A stretch of DNA of 64,000 nucleotides from CAZGRP01 sp964527995. GTDB taxonomy: Bacteria > Zhuqueibacterota > Zhuqueibacteria > Oceanimicrobiales > CAZGRP01. The stretch is taken from contig CAZGRP010000003.1 in assembly GCA_964527995.1 (NCBI GenBank), positions 62,001-126,000 of the forward strand. The letters run 5' to 3'. A model generated the notes under the pieces. It did no database searches, was not told the origin of the DNA, and saw only the letters and a list, made by a program, of their open reading frames with translations. Positions 23,302 to 31,686 of this stretch are shown here, piece after piece. Both the position numbers and the translations under genes were made by a program. How positions within the stretch are numbered: the first letter of the stretch is position 1; each line of letters begins with the position of its first letter.

Positions 23302-24270
23302 ATGATGAATCACGACTACTCTGTGGACATGCTTCAAGATGAGAAAGTTCTCGGAAGTAGTCCGCAAGCGAAGGCTCTGCAGCGGGCAGTCAAGCGGCTG
23401 TCCAAGATCGACAGCAACGTGCTCGTCATCGGAGAGACTGGAACGGGAAAGGAATTCCTCGCTAGGCAGATTTACCTGCGAAGTCCACGTAAGAATCGCC
23501 CCTTTGTCGAGATCAACTGTTCGGCGCTTGGAATCACGATCCAGCGCGAAGACCTCTACGGAACGGAGGAGGAGTCGGAAGGCACTGTCAAACGGACTTT
23601 CGGCCTGTTCGAAAAGGCCAACCGCGGTGTGCTGTTTCTTGACAACATCGGCGACATGGATCCGTCGTTTCAGTTCGAACTCCTGCAGATCGTCCGTGAG
23701 AAGAAGATCCGCCGTATCGGGGGTAAGGAGACCATCCCCTTGGATATTCGGGTCATCTCCGCAAGTGATCGCGAACTGACACCCGAGATCGACAACGGCA
23801 AATTCCGCAAAGAACTGTACTATCTGCTCAACACGCTCACGGTGAACATCCCGCCTCTGCGCGAACGCAAGCAGGACATTCCCGAACTCTTCATCTACTT
23901 TCTGAAGAAGTACTGCGTGGCACACAACCGGGAGCTTCCGGCGGTGCCGACTGAGATATTTGAGTCCGTCATGGAGTACGACTGGCGCGGAAATGTTCGG
24001 GAGCTCGAGAATTGCGTGCAGAACCTGGTGATGATGTCGCCCGAGAATGAGCTTTCACCCGACTTTCTGCCCTTTGAAATCAAGCGCCACCCTCTGGATT
24101 ACCTGGAGGTACGCAACCTCAAAGGTGTCGTCTCGGAAGTCGAGACCTACCTCATCAAGAAGGCGCTGCGCAAGTTCGCAGGCAACCAGGTGAAGGCGGC
24201 GCGCCTTCTGGGTATTCCGGAGGCGACTCTACGGTTCAAGATGAAAAAGTACAGCATACCCAAGGACTGA
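23302..24270 (+). CDS. Degenerate AAA+ enhancer-binding-protein-like regulator with Fis-type HTH
   Basis: A 322-residue protein with no N-terminal receiver domain. Walker A is intact ('GETGTGKE', residues 44-51). The loop that should carry GAFTGA reads instead around 'GTEEESEGTVKRTF' (87-100), so the sigma54 contact is missing. Walker B reads 'LFLDNI' (111-116), with Asn where the catalytic Glu normally sits. The usual second arginine of 'YYRLN' is Leu ('LYYLLN'). Sensor 2 'WRGNVRELEN' (228-237) is present. A Fis-like helix-turn-helix is at ~283-317 ('GNQVKAARLLGIPEATLRFK'). It probably binds DNA and perhaps ATP, but is unlikely to open sigma54 promoters. AGGA lies 9 nt before the start. Confidence 0.8.
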   Translation: MMNHDYSVDMLQDEKVLGSSPQAKALQRAVKRLSKIDSNVLVIGETGTGKEFLARQIYLRSPRKNRPFVEINCSALGITIQREDLYGTEEESEGTVKRTFGLFEKANRGVLFLDNIGDMDPSFQFELLQIVREKKIRRIGGKETIPLDIRVISASDRELTPEIDNGKFRKELYYLLNTLTVNIPPLRERKQDIPELFIYFLKKYCVAHNRELPAVPTEIFESVMEYDWRGNVRELENCVQNLVMMSPENELSPDFLPFEIKRHPLDYLEVRNLKGVVSEVETYLIKKALRKFAGNQVKAARLLGIPEATLRFKMKKYSIPKD

Positions 24271-24297
24271 TCCATCTCCGCACTCTGACTGAACTCG

Positions 24298-24327
24298 AAA
24301 GCCCCACCGCCAAGTGGGGCTTTTCTA
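24298..24327 (+). terminator. Intrinsic terminator of the three-gene cassette
   Basis: AAAGCCCCAC (24298-24307) pairs perfectly with GTGGGGCTTT (24314-24323) around a 6-nt loop, followed by further T residues. It sits 28 bp after the regulator stop and before the convergent gene ending at 24388. Confidence 0.9.
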
Positions 24328-24387
24328 TTGACACACGTGGCCGCGGTGTCCCGCGGAATACCTACCGCCTTTTCAAGCACGAGTCCC

Positions 24388-25428
24388 CTACTCGAACAGT
24401 CGCGTGATTTCGTCGCGCTCGTACAGCGGCAAAGGCAGGCATTCTCCGCCGATGCGAAGGCGGCAGCCCTCGTCTCTTGCTGTGACCACGCCGATTGCGG
24501 CGACTGAGATTCCAGCCTGTTCGAGTGCACTTGAGATGCGCTCGCTTTCTTTTCTGGGCGCGACGATCAGCAGCGCGCCGGAAGCGATGGCGCCTATCGG
24601 GTCGAGATCGAATTCGTCACAGAGCAGTTTGCTCTCCGGCAAGATCGGGATGCGATCGTAGTCCACAAGAAGCCCGACCTTGGCCGCCGATGCCAGCTCA
24701 TGCAACCCGGTGGCGAGACCGCCCTCCGTGGGGTCGTGAAGAGCGTGAACATCCCCAGCCGCCAGAGCGATTTGAGCATCCCTGATCACGCTGATGCCGG
24801 GATCCCAAAGGAACCGCTTGCATCTGTCCACGAAGTCGGCGGAGAAAACTTCCGCCAGCTCCTCACCCTTTTCGCGAGCGATGATCGAGGTCGCCTCGAT
24901 GGCCAGGCCCTTGGTCAACAGAATAACATCCCCGACCCGGGCTCCTGCGGCCGTCACAAGACGGTCCTTGGGCACTTCTCCCAGCATGCAGCCCACTACC
25001 GTCAGGTGGTTGACAGCCTCTGTGATTTCGGTGTGCCCTCCGCAATAGGCGATCTCCAGCCTTTCACACTCCTGCGCAATCTGGCGAAACGTACGCCTGA
25101 CCACGTCGCTGTCCGTGGAACCCTCTGGAAACAGGATCGTTGCCAGAAACCACTTCGGCTTACCTCCCATGCAGGCGATGTCGTTGGCATTGACATTGAT
25201 GGAGTACACCCCGACATCCTCCGTCACGAAGGTGATCGGATCGGTTTTGGCGACCAGATAGACTGCATCCGAATCGATCACCGTGGCGTCGATGCCTATA
25301 CCAGCCCCGACGACAACTCGCGGATCCGAGCTGGTGTACTTCGACAGGAGCTCGTCCAACAGCCGCAGCGGCAACTTTCCCATGGGAAGCGAATCCCGAT
25401 GGGTCGCACCCTCGCCCTCTAACCGCAC
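24388..25428 (-). CDS. AIR-synthase/HypE-like (PurM superfamily) protein
   Basis: A 346-residue protein. The N-terminal domain contains 'GAGIGIDATVIDSD', 'KTDPITFV' and 'GVYSINVNANDIACMGGKP', matching PurM/HypE/SelD-type ATP-binding folds. A C-terminal AIRS_C-like domain has 'ALHDPTEGGLATGLHELA'. True HypE ends in a PRIC motif whose Cys is carbamoylated; this one ends '...DEITRLFE', so it is not a standard hydrogenase maturase. The GTG at 25428 is preferred: GGAGG lies 9 nt upstream, it overlaps the SDR stop, and it retains 'LPMGKLPLRLL', usual for the family. An ATG at 25383 is the alternative. The ATP-dependent reaction is unknown. Confidence 0.78.
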   Translation of the reverse strand: MRLEGEGATHRDSLPMGKLPLRLLDELLSKYTSSDPRVVVGAGIGIDATVIDSDAVYLVAKTDPITFVTEDVGVYSINVNANDIACMGGKPKWFLATILFPEGSTDSDVVRRTFRQIAQECERLEIAYCGGHTEITEAVNHLTVVGCMLGEVPKDRLVTAAGARVGDVILLTKGLAIEATSIIAREKGEELAEVFSADFVDRCKRFLWDPGISVIRDAQIALAAGDVHALHDPTEGGLATGLHELASAAKVGLLVDYDRIPILPESKLLCDEFDLDPIGAIASGALLIVAPRKESERISSALEQAGISVAAIGVVTARDEGCRLRIGGECLPLPLYERDEITRLFE

Positions 25429-26174
25429 AGCACCGATCCTCCATTCACATTCAGAACCTCGCCGTTGACATACGTGGCAAGCTCCGATGCCAGAAAGAGG
25501 ATAGCCCCGGCGATCTCCGCGGCGGTGCCCGGCCGTTTCAGCGGGATGGTGGACAGGATCGCGTCTCTTTCGCGCTCGATGGCCTCATGAGACATGTCGG
25601 TATCGACCCAGCCCGGAGCAACGCAGTTGACCAGGATATTGTGGGGAGCCAGCTCAGCCGCCAGCGATTTGGTGAAGCTGATGATCGCACCCTTCGTCGC
25701 AGCGTAGTGAGAGTGCAGCGGTTCGCCCCGCTGGCCGGCCGTCGAGGAGATGTTGATGATGCGGCCTCCCCCCTGTCCGATCATGTGTGGAACCACCAGA
25801 CGGCAGCAGTAATAGACACTTTTCAGGTTTACGCGCAGCGTTTCATCCCATACCTCTTCCGGCATGTCAGCGATGGCGCCATAAGTCCAGATGCCGGCGT
25901 TATTCACCAACACGTCGATGCGCCCGAATTCCTTGGTGGCCGTTTCCACCAACTTTACGGCCTCGTCTCGATTGCCGACATCGGCCTGGACCGCAATTGC
26001 TTTGCCCGGGGTGTTCTTGTTGATCAGGCCAGCGATCGCTTCCGCCTGGGCGCGGTCGCGACAATAGTTGATGACCACATGGGCGCCGCACTCGGCCATC
26101 ATTCTCGCCGCCTCCCGGCCTATCCCCCTTGACGCGCCCGTGATCACGGCCACCTTTCCCGACAAATCAAGCAT
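25419..26174 (-). CDS. SDR-family oxidoreductase (FabG-like)
   Basis: A 251-residue classical short-chain dehydrogenase. It has the nucleotide-binding 'TGASRGIG' (residues ~13-20), 'NNAG' (~91-94), catalytic serine in 'INISSTAG' and 'YAATK' (~157-161), then 'PGWVDTDM'. It most resembles 3-oxoacyl-ACP reductases, though the substrate cannot be set by sequence alone. AAGGAGAGAGGAG precedes the ATG. It is first of a two-gene operon with the HypE-like gene, which overlaps its end. No other fatty-acid-synthesis genes are adjacent, so a different alcohol or ketone substrate is possible. Confidence 0.85.
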   Translation of the reverse strand: MLDLSGKVAVITGASRGIGREAARMMAECGAHVVINYCRDRAQAEAIAGLINKNTPGKAIAVQADVGNRDEAVKLVETATKEFGRIDVLVNNAGIWTYGAIADMPEEVWDETLRVNLKSVYYCCRLVVPHMIGQGGGRIINISSTAGQRGEPLHSHYAATKGAIISFTKSLAAELAPHNILVNCVAPGWVDTDMSHEAIERERDAILSTIPLKRPGTAAEIAGAILFLASELATYVNGEVLNVNGGSVLCG

Positions 26175-26228
26175 GCTCCTCTCTCCTTGGTGTCATAAAT
26201 CCCCTGCAATCGTGTGAATGTCGCAAAG

Positions 26229-26257
26229 AATCTAAGCACAGGGCGTCAAAAAGTCAA
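26229..26257 (-). promoter_or_regulatory. Sigma70-type promoter of the SDR/HypE-like pair
   Basis: On the minus strand, TTGACT (26257-26252), 17 bp, then TAGATT (26234-26229). The start codon is about 55 bp downstream. A TGTCGCA half-site (26219-26225, plus strand) covers the predicted transcription start. Confidence 0.65.
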
Positions 26258-26292
26258 CCGCTGAGCGGAGGCGACACCAGTTATCGGCGCAA

Positions 26293-26328
26293 CAAAAAAA
26301 GCCCTTACCAGCTTTGACGGCAAGGGCT
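26293..26328 (-). terminator. Intrinsic terminator of the TonB-like gene
   Basis: AGCCCTTACC (26300-26309) pairs with GGCAAGGGCT (26319-26328), with one mismatch and a 9-nt loop. On the minus strand it is followed by a run of seven T residues. It lies 44 bp after the stop at 26372. Confidence 0.85.
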
Positions 26329-26371
26329 CGATGAGTCTACAGAGAAGCCTACGATTTCGAGTTGCAGCAGC

Positions 26372-27622
26372 CTATTCGGCAAAAATGTACGTTTGCCGGA
26401 ACGTCAAGTCGCCCACCTGTGGAAGAACCGGATCAAAGTCATTCCAGCGGCGGACTTTATTGAGGATGCATTCCTCCAGTCGCGGCAGGTTGAATGTCGA
26501 GGAAATGATCATGGCGCGGCTCACGCGCCCTTCCGGGGTGACCGTGAAGCGCAGGACGATCTTACCACGCAGGTTGGGATTTCTGCGCAGATAGTACTTG
26601 TAGCAATCCTGGATTGCGGCGCTATGGCCGACCACAACCTCCCGCACCCGCTGCGGATCTCGGTAAGAACGAAGCGTCCTGCCGTCGGTGGCGTGCTGGC
26701 CCATACCGGTCTCAGAAGGAACGTCCACAAACGACTCGTTGCGGCTGACCGGGATGGATTTAGCCAGCACCCGCTGACCGATCAGCTTCTGTGTGTCGAC
26801 ATTGTCGGCGACGTACCGTTCGCCCTTCAGGGGGACGTACCCGAGTAGACGCAACCGAGCCTCCGGCGTGAGACCCTCGGGCCCGGCAGAGCCGATGGCA
26901 GCACCGTAGTCCAAATTGCCTCGGGGAACCTTCAGTCCATCCAGAAAAGCGAGCTCCCGTTCGAGATCCGCCGAGGTGCTATCGGCAAATTGGAGGATGT
27001 CGGCGATTTCTGCATAGTCGATCACGCCACTGCCTGCGGTGATGACGCCGAGGAGGCCGATGTCACGCACGCTCTCGGACAGAGCAGCGCGGCCACGTTC
27101 TCTGGTTGCAGCCGCTGCTACGCGCTTTTCGCCAAGCGCCTCCGCGGGCGGCACAGTGGTCTCTGCCTTCGGCGCTTCCGGCTCCGGAATCTCCACGGCG
27201 GGACTCTCGGCCAGTTCCGACAGAGCCTGAACCGTTCCGACGAGCTCAGGACCAAACCGCTCCGCCTCGAGCACTTTCTCGCTCTCCGCAAGCTTGAGCG
27301 AGACGGCCTTCTCTCGCTTGAGCAGCACCTCGACATATTGTTGTTGGAGCTTTGCCAGGGCCTCGGGGCTGCTCTCGGCGGGCATGTTCTCTTCGAGCAG
27401 ATAGAGCGCACCGATATGCAAGGCGAGGGAAAAAAGCAAAATGAGGAGGAACCGACGATCGAAGTCGGAGTAGACTTTCTTGCGGAACTCCCTGGGGAAG
27501 GCACCCTTTGGTGCAGTTGACGGAGGAGAGACGCGCCCCGCTGGTGGTGCGCTCGAAGCGCCTCCGGAGCCAGGGCGCCCGCTCGAAGGCGGCAGAGGCC
27601 CTCGATTCGCATTATCCTTCAC
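26372..27622 (-). CDS. TonB-like energy transducer with AgmX/PglI-type C-terminal domain
   Basis: About 416 residues. The GTG at 27622 has GGAG 9 nt upstream; a GTG at 27637 is also in frame. A Pro-rich cytoplasmic start is followed by one transmembrane helix ('LLILLFSLALHIGALYLL', ~60-77). Then come a long helical and Pro/Glu-rich periplasmic stretch and a C-terminal domain with 'VVGHSAAIQDCYKYYLRRNPNLRGKIVLRFTV', typical of AgmX/PglI and related TonB-type ends. It probably transmits proton-motive energy to outer-membrane receptors such as that at 7193-9889, or serves a motility-like machine. ExbB and ExbD are not in the window. Confidence 0.72.
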   Translation of the reverse strand: MKDNANRGPLPPSSGRPGSGGASSAPPAGRVSPPSTAPKGAFPREFRKKVYSDFDRRFLLILLFSLALHIGALYLLEENMPAESSPEALAKLQQQYVEVLLKREKAVSLKLAESEKVLEAERFGPELVGTVQALSELAESPAVEIPEPEAPKAETTVPPAEALGEKRVAAAATRERGRAALSESVRDIGLLGVITAGSGVIDYAEIADILQFADSTSADLERELAFLDGLKVPRGNLDYGAAIGSAGPEGLTPEARLRLLGYVPLKGERYVADNVDTQKLIGQRVLAKSIPVSRNESFVDVPSETGMGQHATDGRTLRSYRDPQRVREVVVGHSAAIQDCYKYYLRRNPNLRGKIVLRFTVTPEGRVSRAMIISSTFNLPRLEECILNKVRRWNDFDPVLPQVGDLTFRQTYIFAE

Positions 27623-27685
27623 AACGCCACACTCCACACTTTGCCGGATGGAAGGCCTTCATCGAAGCGCAAAAGGTCGCCTATA

Positions 27686-27713
27686 AATTTATCCAATCTA
27701 TCCTGAAAGTCAA
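27686..27713 (-). promoter_or_regulatory. Promoter of the TonB-like gene
   Basis: On the minus strand, TTGACT (27713-27708), a 16-bp spacer, then TAAATT (27691-27686). The predicted leader is about 57 nt. Confidence 0.6.
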
Positions 27714-27791
27714 GCGAAAAATGCAGATTTTTCTAAGCTTTAACGAAACTTGACCAAGCTGTAACAAACCCCGCCCGAATGCCGGCACCTT

Positions 27792-27809
27792 GCTGCGACA
27801 AGTCGCAGC
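27792..27809. terminator. Palindromic stem downstream of the M28 peptidase gene
   Basis: GCTGCGAC (27792-27799) and GTCGCAGC (27802-27809) are perfect 8-bp arms around AA, 13 bp past the M28 stop at 27823. No T-run follows. It could be a hairpin ending the upstream operon or a protein-binding site; it contains the same TGCGACA word as the site at 21747. Confidence 0.4.
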
Positions 27810-27822
27810 CTTCCGCTGATTC

Positions 27823-29670
27823 CTACCGCTTCTTCAGCGTCACCCAGAGGACCACTCTCTTGCCGTTCCGAAGCACCGTGACAGCGACCTTGTCCCCGGC
27901 CTTGTAATCACCCAGGGCATACATGTAATCGTAGATATTGCGCACATCGGTCTTGCCGAAGCGGACGATGACGTCTCCGGCTTGAAGGCCGGCCGCCTCA
28001 GCCGGGCTTCCAGCGGTTACGCCGGAAATCGGCATACCCCGAACTCCCTCCGCTGCATAGTCAGGGATGGTCCCCACATAGACCCGAAAGCCGCGCCGCG
28101 CCGTCTGTCGCCCCTCAGGCTCCTTCACCTTTGTGAATTTCATGCGCTGTGGACGGTTTGCCAGCCTCAGCACAATGTCGGACACGAATCGCACCACTTG
28201 CGACTCGCCCTCGGCATTGATCTTGTCGGCGTCATCCGAAGGCTTGTGGTAGTCCTCATGCTGGCCGGTAAAAAAGAAAAGCACCGGGATGTCTTTCAAA
28301 TAGAACGAGGCGTGGTCGCTCGGTCCGGTGCCTCCCTGCCTCAGCTTCAACTTGAAAGGCCGGCCCTTGACGGCTTCGTCCAGGAGATCCTTCCAGGCCG
28401 GTGACGACCCAGCGCCCATCACAACCAGGCTGCTGTCAGTCAGCCGCCCGACCATGTCCATGTTCAACATCGCGATGGTCTGGTCCAGCGGAATGACAGG
28501 CTTGCGCACGTAGTGAGCCGACCCGAGAAGGCCCTCCTCTTCACCCGAAAAGGCGATGAACAGCAGGCTTCTGGCAAGCGAATCTCTCGCCGCAGCGAAT
28601 CGCTGTGCCAGCTCCAGCAGTGCCGCCACGCCCGAAGCATTGTCATCGGCGCCGTTATGAATTTGCGGCCGGCGGTCGCTGGCCAGTGAGCCCTCCCCTC
28701 CATAGCCGAGATGATCGTAGTGCGCCCCGATGATGATCACCTGCCGCTTCAACTCAGGGTCGCTCCCCTCCAAGAAGGCCAGCACGTTCCGGGCCAGGCC
28801 GTGAACCTTGCGTACGTCGGTTCCCAGCGCCACGCTCACACCCGGGATGTCGAAGCTATCGGCTTTTCGATCCGAATTGATTTTGTCCTGGACCTCCTTC
28901 ACCGTTCTCCCTGCACCTGCAAGAATCGCGTCGGCCACCTTGCGGGATACGGAGGCTGCCGGAATCGAAGCTCCAGCGAGTCGCTGAAGTTTGAGTGGGA
29001 TCAGCTTGTCCTCGGGGTCGTCGGCAGGCCCGGTGACAATCATCACAGCGGCGGCCCCTTTGGAAGCAGCTACCGACACCTTGCGGATCAGGGACGTGTA
29101 CGGGTCGAAGGCACTGCGGGGGCTGTCGCCTTCGGGTCCGTATCGAAGCATCAGCAGAATCTTGCCTTCAACGTCCACGCCGGCGTAATCGTTGTACTTG
29201 AGGCTATCCGCCTCAATCCCGTAGCCAACAAAGGCAACCTCGCCTTCCACGACGCCGTTGGCTGAGAAAGAAAGCGGCCGGAAGTCGCGGTCGACCTCGA
29301 ACGTCGTGGTGCCGTCCGGCGTGCTGATGGCAAGGCGGTTTTCGTGCCCGAGACGGACAGCGGAGATGAACTCGAAAGGCTGGAAGTAGCCGTTGGTGCC
29401 AGCCGGCTTCAGGTCATACCGCTTGAACTCATGGGCGATGTAGTTGCCCGCGAGCCGGGCGCCGCGACTCCCCGCCTTGCGACCCTCCAAGGCGTCCGAG
29501 GCCAGGTAGTTGACATGAAAGCGAATGTCGTCTGGAGCGATGGAAATGCTGCTGGAGGAGTTTTGTGGCACCGGCTTGCCGCAGGCCCCCAGTGTAAGCT
29601 CAAACAGCACGAAAACGGCAACGAGGGCGCACGAGCCCCGACTGCCAACCTGCTTCTTCCTCCTCGTCAT
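27823..29670 (-). CDS. M28-family metallopeptidase lipoprotein with PDZ domain
   Basis: A 615-residue protein; the ATG at 29670 follows GGAGGG. The N terminus has a lipobox 'LTLGACG', so it is probably envelope-anchored. A PA-like insert (~140-290) lies inside an M28 fold. Zinc ligands are visible in 'GAHYDHLG', 'HNGADDNASG', 'SGEEEGLLGS', 'NMDMVG' and 'HEDYHKPSDD'. A C-terminal PDZ domain has 'ISGVTAGSPAEAAGLQAGDVIV'. M28 enzymes remove N-terminal residues from peptides. It starts 1 nt after the stop of the M61 peptidase gene, so the two are co-transcribed and probably cooperate in peptide degradation. Confidence 0.9.
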   Translation of the reverse strand: MTRRKKQVGSRGSCALVAVFVLFELTLGACGKPVPQNSSSSISIAPDDIRFHVNYLASDALEGRKAGSRGARLAGNYIAHEFKRYDLKPAGTNGYFQPFEFISAVRLGHENRLAISTPDGTTTFEVDRDFRPLSFSANGVVEGEVAFVGYGIEADSLKYNDYAGVDVEGKILLMLRYGPEGDSPRSAFDPYTSLIRKVSVAASKGAAAVMIVTGPADDPEDKLIPLKLQRLAGASIPAASVSRKVADAILAGAGRTVKEVQDKINSDRKADSFDIPGVSVALGTDVRKVHGLARNVLAFLEGSDPELKRQVIIIGAHYDHLGYGGEGSLASDRRPQIHNGADDNASGVAALLELAQRFAAARDSLARSLLFIAFSGEEEGLLGSAHYVRKPVIPLDQTIAMLNMDMVGRLTDSSLVVMGAGSSPAWKDLLDEAVKGRPFKLKLRQGGTGPSDHASFYLKDIPVLFFFTGQHEDYHKPSDDADKINAEGESQVVRFVSDIVLRLANRPQRMKFTKVKEPEGRQTARRGFRVYVGTIPDYAAEGVRGMPISGVTAGSPAEAAGLQAGDVIVRFGKTDVRNIYDYMYALGDYKAGDKVAVTVLRNGKRVVLWVTLKKR

Positions 29671-29671
29671 C

Positions 29672-31570
29672 TTAATTCCCTCCTCCTTTGTTACTGCTGG
29701 TTGAGCCGCTCTTCCCGGGCGTCTCCCAAGGCTCTCCAGTCCAGCTCTCGTAGATCGCCTTCTGCACGTCACTGGCTTTTTCCAGCCTCTTGATTCTGTA
29801 TTCGTCGGGCGGCGCAGGATCGAGAACAACCTCGAACTCCCGGAGTTTCCCGAGCCGCCCCACGGTGACGCGCAATGTGTCTCCCGGCTGATGATCCGCC
29901 ACTCTATCTTGCCAATTGTCCTGCGACACCCGAATTCCGTTGATCGCGATCAGCTCATCGTTCACATTGAGCCCGTCACGGTAGGCGGGGGAGTTCCACA
30001 GAACAGTGCGAATGACGGGAAGCCCCCCTTGCTCGTACGTGCGGATGCCCAGGTACGGCTTCACCTCGGCCTGAGCCGTGGAGTCGGATTCTCCTTTTCT
30101 CGCGACCCGAAGTTCCAGGCCAGCGTAGCGCAGATACTTGTCGTAGTCGATCTCCTTGGTTCCGTACACGTAGTCTTGGAAGAACGAGTCCAGCTTGGTT
30201 CCGGCGATCTTCTCGGCGGCCTGCTGGAACTCCCGCTCCGTGAACCCTCTACCCTTCTTCTGGGCATATTCGCGGAACAGGTAGCGCATCAGGTCATCGA
30301 GCGATCTCTTGTTGCGGGTCGAATAGCGAATCTGCAAATCCAAGAGCATCCCGAGCACGGCGCCCTTCGTGTAGTAGGAAACCTGAGAGTTGATGCTGTT
30401 TTCGTTTGGGCGGTAGAACTTGATCCAGGCGTCGAAGCTCGCTTCCGCGACCGACTGGAAATGCCTGCCCGGCGTGCGCTGTAATGTCCGAATCTGCCCG
30501 GCCATGCTGCTCAGAAACTTCTTCGGCGTGTAGATGCCGGCACGCCGCAGAAGCACAGGAGAGTAGTAACTGGTGAAGCCCTCGGCGACCCAAAGGAGGG
30601 TTGTATAGTTCTCTCGGGTATAATCAAACGGACCCAGGGCGATGGGCCGAATGCGCTTGACGTTCCATGTGTGGAAGAACTCGTGTGCCGCCAAGCTGAA
30701 GAAGCCCTTGCTGGTCCCGTCCTTGTCGAAGCGGAAGCCGTACGTCTCCAGAGTTGTGGAGTTTTTGTGCTCGAGGCCGCCGCCACCACGGGGCAACATG
30801 TGCACGATGAAAGTGTAGTCGCGGTACGGGACGCCGCCAAACATTTTCGCGGCTTGCTCCACGATCTTCTGCATGCCCTGCACCAGCTTCTGGGCATCGT
30901 AATTCCCTTCGCCGTAAATTGCCACGTAATGCGGCACGCCTTCAACTTCGAACTCGAGAACCTGATGGTTGCCGATCTCGATCGGCGCGTCAACCAGCAC
31001 GTCGTAGTTCGGCGCCTCGAAGACGTTCTCCTCGCCCGATACCCGCCGCAGCCCCGTCGAGATCTTCCGCCAGCCACGATACGGCTGGATGCGAAGCCGC
31101 AGAGGTTGGTCTTGAAGACCATCCACGTACATGAACACGCTGGCGCCGTTGATGTATCCGTGCGAATCGTCAAGGTAGCTGGTGCGAACGGAGATCTCAT
31201 AGGCATACACACGATAGCGTACAACGACCGTAGACACCTCCCGCGTCTGCACGCGCCACGTGTCTTTGTTGGTTTTCTCCCAGGTCAGTGCGCGACCGCT
31301 GCCTGTCTGCGCGGAAAACTCGATTACATTCTTTGCGAACTCCCGCACCAGATACGACCCCGGGGTCCACACCGGCATGACGAAGTCAGTGTGGTCTCTC
31401 TGTAGCCCACTCACTGTGATTGTAACATCGAAATAGTGCGTGTAGGGACGCTCCATGGATACTTCGTAGGAGACTTCTGCAGCCGAGGCGACGGACAACC
31501 CCGCGACCAGAGGGAACAGAACGGTGACTGCGATGGCGATAAGGTGTTGCGGTTGGAGCCTGTTTCTCAT
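29672..31570 (-). CDS. M61-family glycyl aminopeptidase-like metalloprotease with PDZ domain
   Basis: A 632-residue protein; the ATG at 31570 has GGAAGG just upstream and a signal peptide ends at 'SVASAAE'. The N-terminal beta domain (~30-180) is typical of M61. The active site 'AAHEFFHTWNVKRIRP' and the glutamate in 'WVAEGFTSYY' are intact. A PDZ domain near the C terminus has 'YLGIRTYEQGGLPVIRTVLWNSPAYRDGLNVNDEL'. The tail is low-complexity Ser/Gly. It is predicted to be exported and to act on N-terminal Gly/Ala peptides. It forms a pair with the M28 gene, which begins 1 nt downstream. Confidence 0.88.
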   Translation of the reverse strand: MRNRLQPQHLIAIAVTVLFPLVAGLSVASAAEVSYEVSMERPYTHYFDVTITVSGLQRDHTDFVMPVWTPGSYLVREFAKNVIEFSAQTGSGRALTWEKTNKDTWRVQTREVSTVVVRYRVYAYEISVRTSYLDDSHGYINGASVFMYVDGLQDQPLRLRIQPYRGWRKISTGLRRVSGEENVFEAPNYDVLVDAPIEIGNHQVLEFEVEGVPHYVAIYGEGNYDAQKLVQGMQKIVEQAAKMFGGVPYRDYTFIVHMLPRGGGGLEHKNSTTLETYGFRFDKDGTSKGFFSLAAHEFFHTWNVKRIRPIALGPFDYTRENYTTLLWVAEGFTSYYSPVLLRRAGIYTPKKFLSSMAGQIRTLQRTPGRHFQSVAEASFDAWIKFYRPNENSINSQVSYYTKGAVLGMLLDLQIRYSTRNKRSLDDLMRYLFREYAQKKGRGFTEREFQQAAEKIAGTKLDSFFQDYVYGTKEIDYDKYLRYAGLELRVARKGESDSTAQAEVKPYLGIRTYEQGGLPVIRTVLWNSPAYRDGLNVNDELIAINGIRVSQDNWQDRVADHQPGDTLRVTVGRLGKLREFEVVLDPAPPDEYRIKRLEKASDVQKAIYESWTGEPWETPGKSGSTSSNKGGGN

Positions 31571-31686
31571 GTTGCGTTGCCTTCCGTTTATGGTTCGATT
31601 GCAGCAAAAGGACGCCGGCAACAGCCGCCGGAGACGAACCTGCAGCCCGACCGTGTTCCGTGCTCGTCTGCGGTGCGGCAGTACCC

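Noticed and set aside
23302..24270. Calling this a sigma54-dependent response regulator
   Set aside because: It has no receiver domain, no GAFTGA loop and a changed Walker B, so the usual function cannot be assumed.
24388..25428. Calling this gene hypE
   Set aside because: The C-terminal PRIC motif is absent and no other hydrogenase maturation genes are present.
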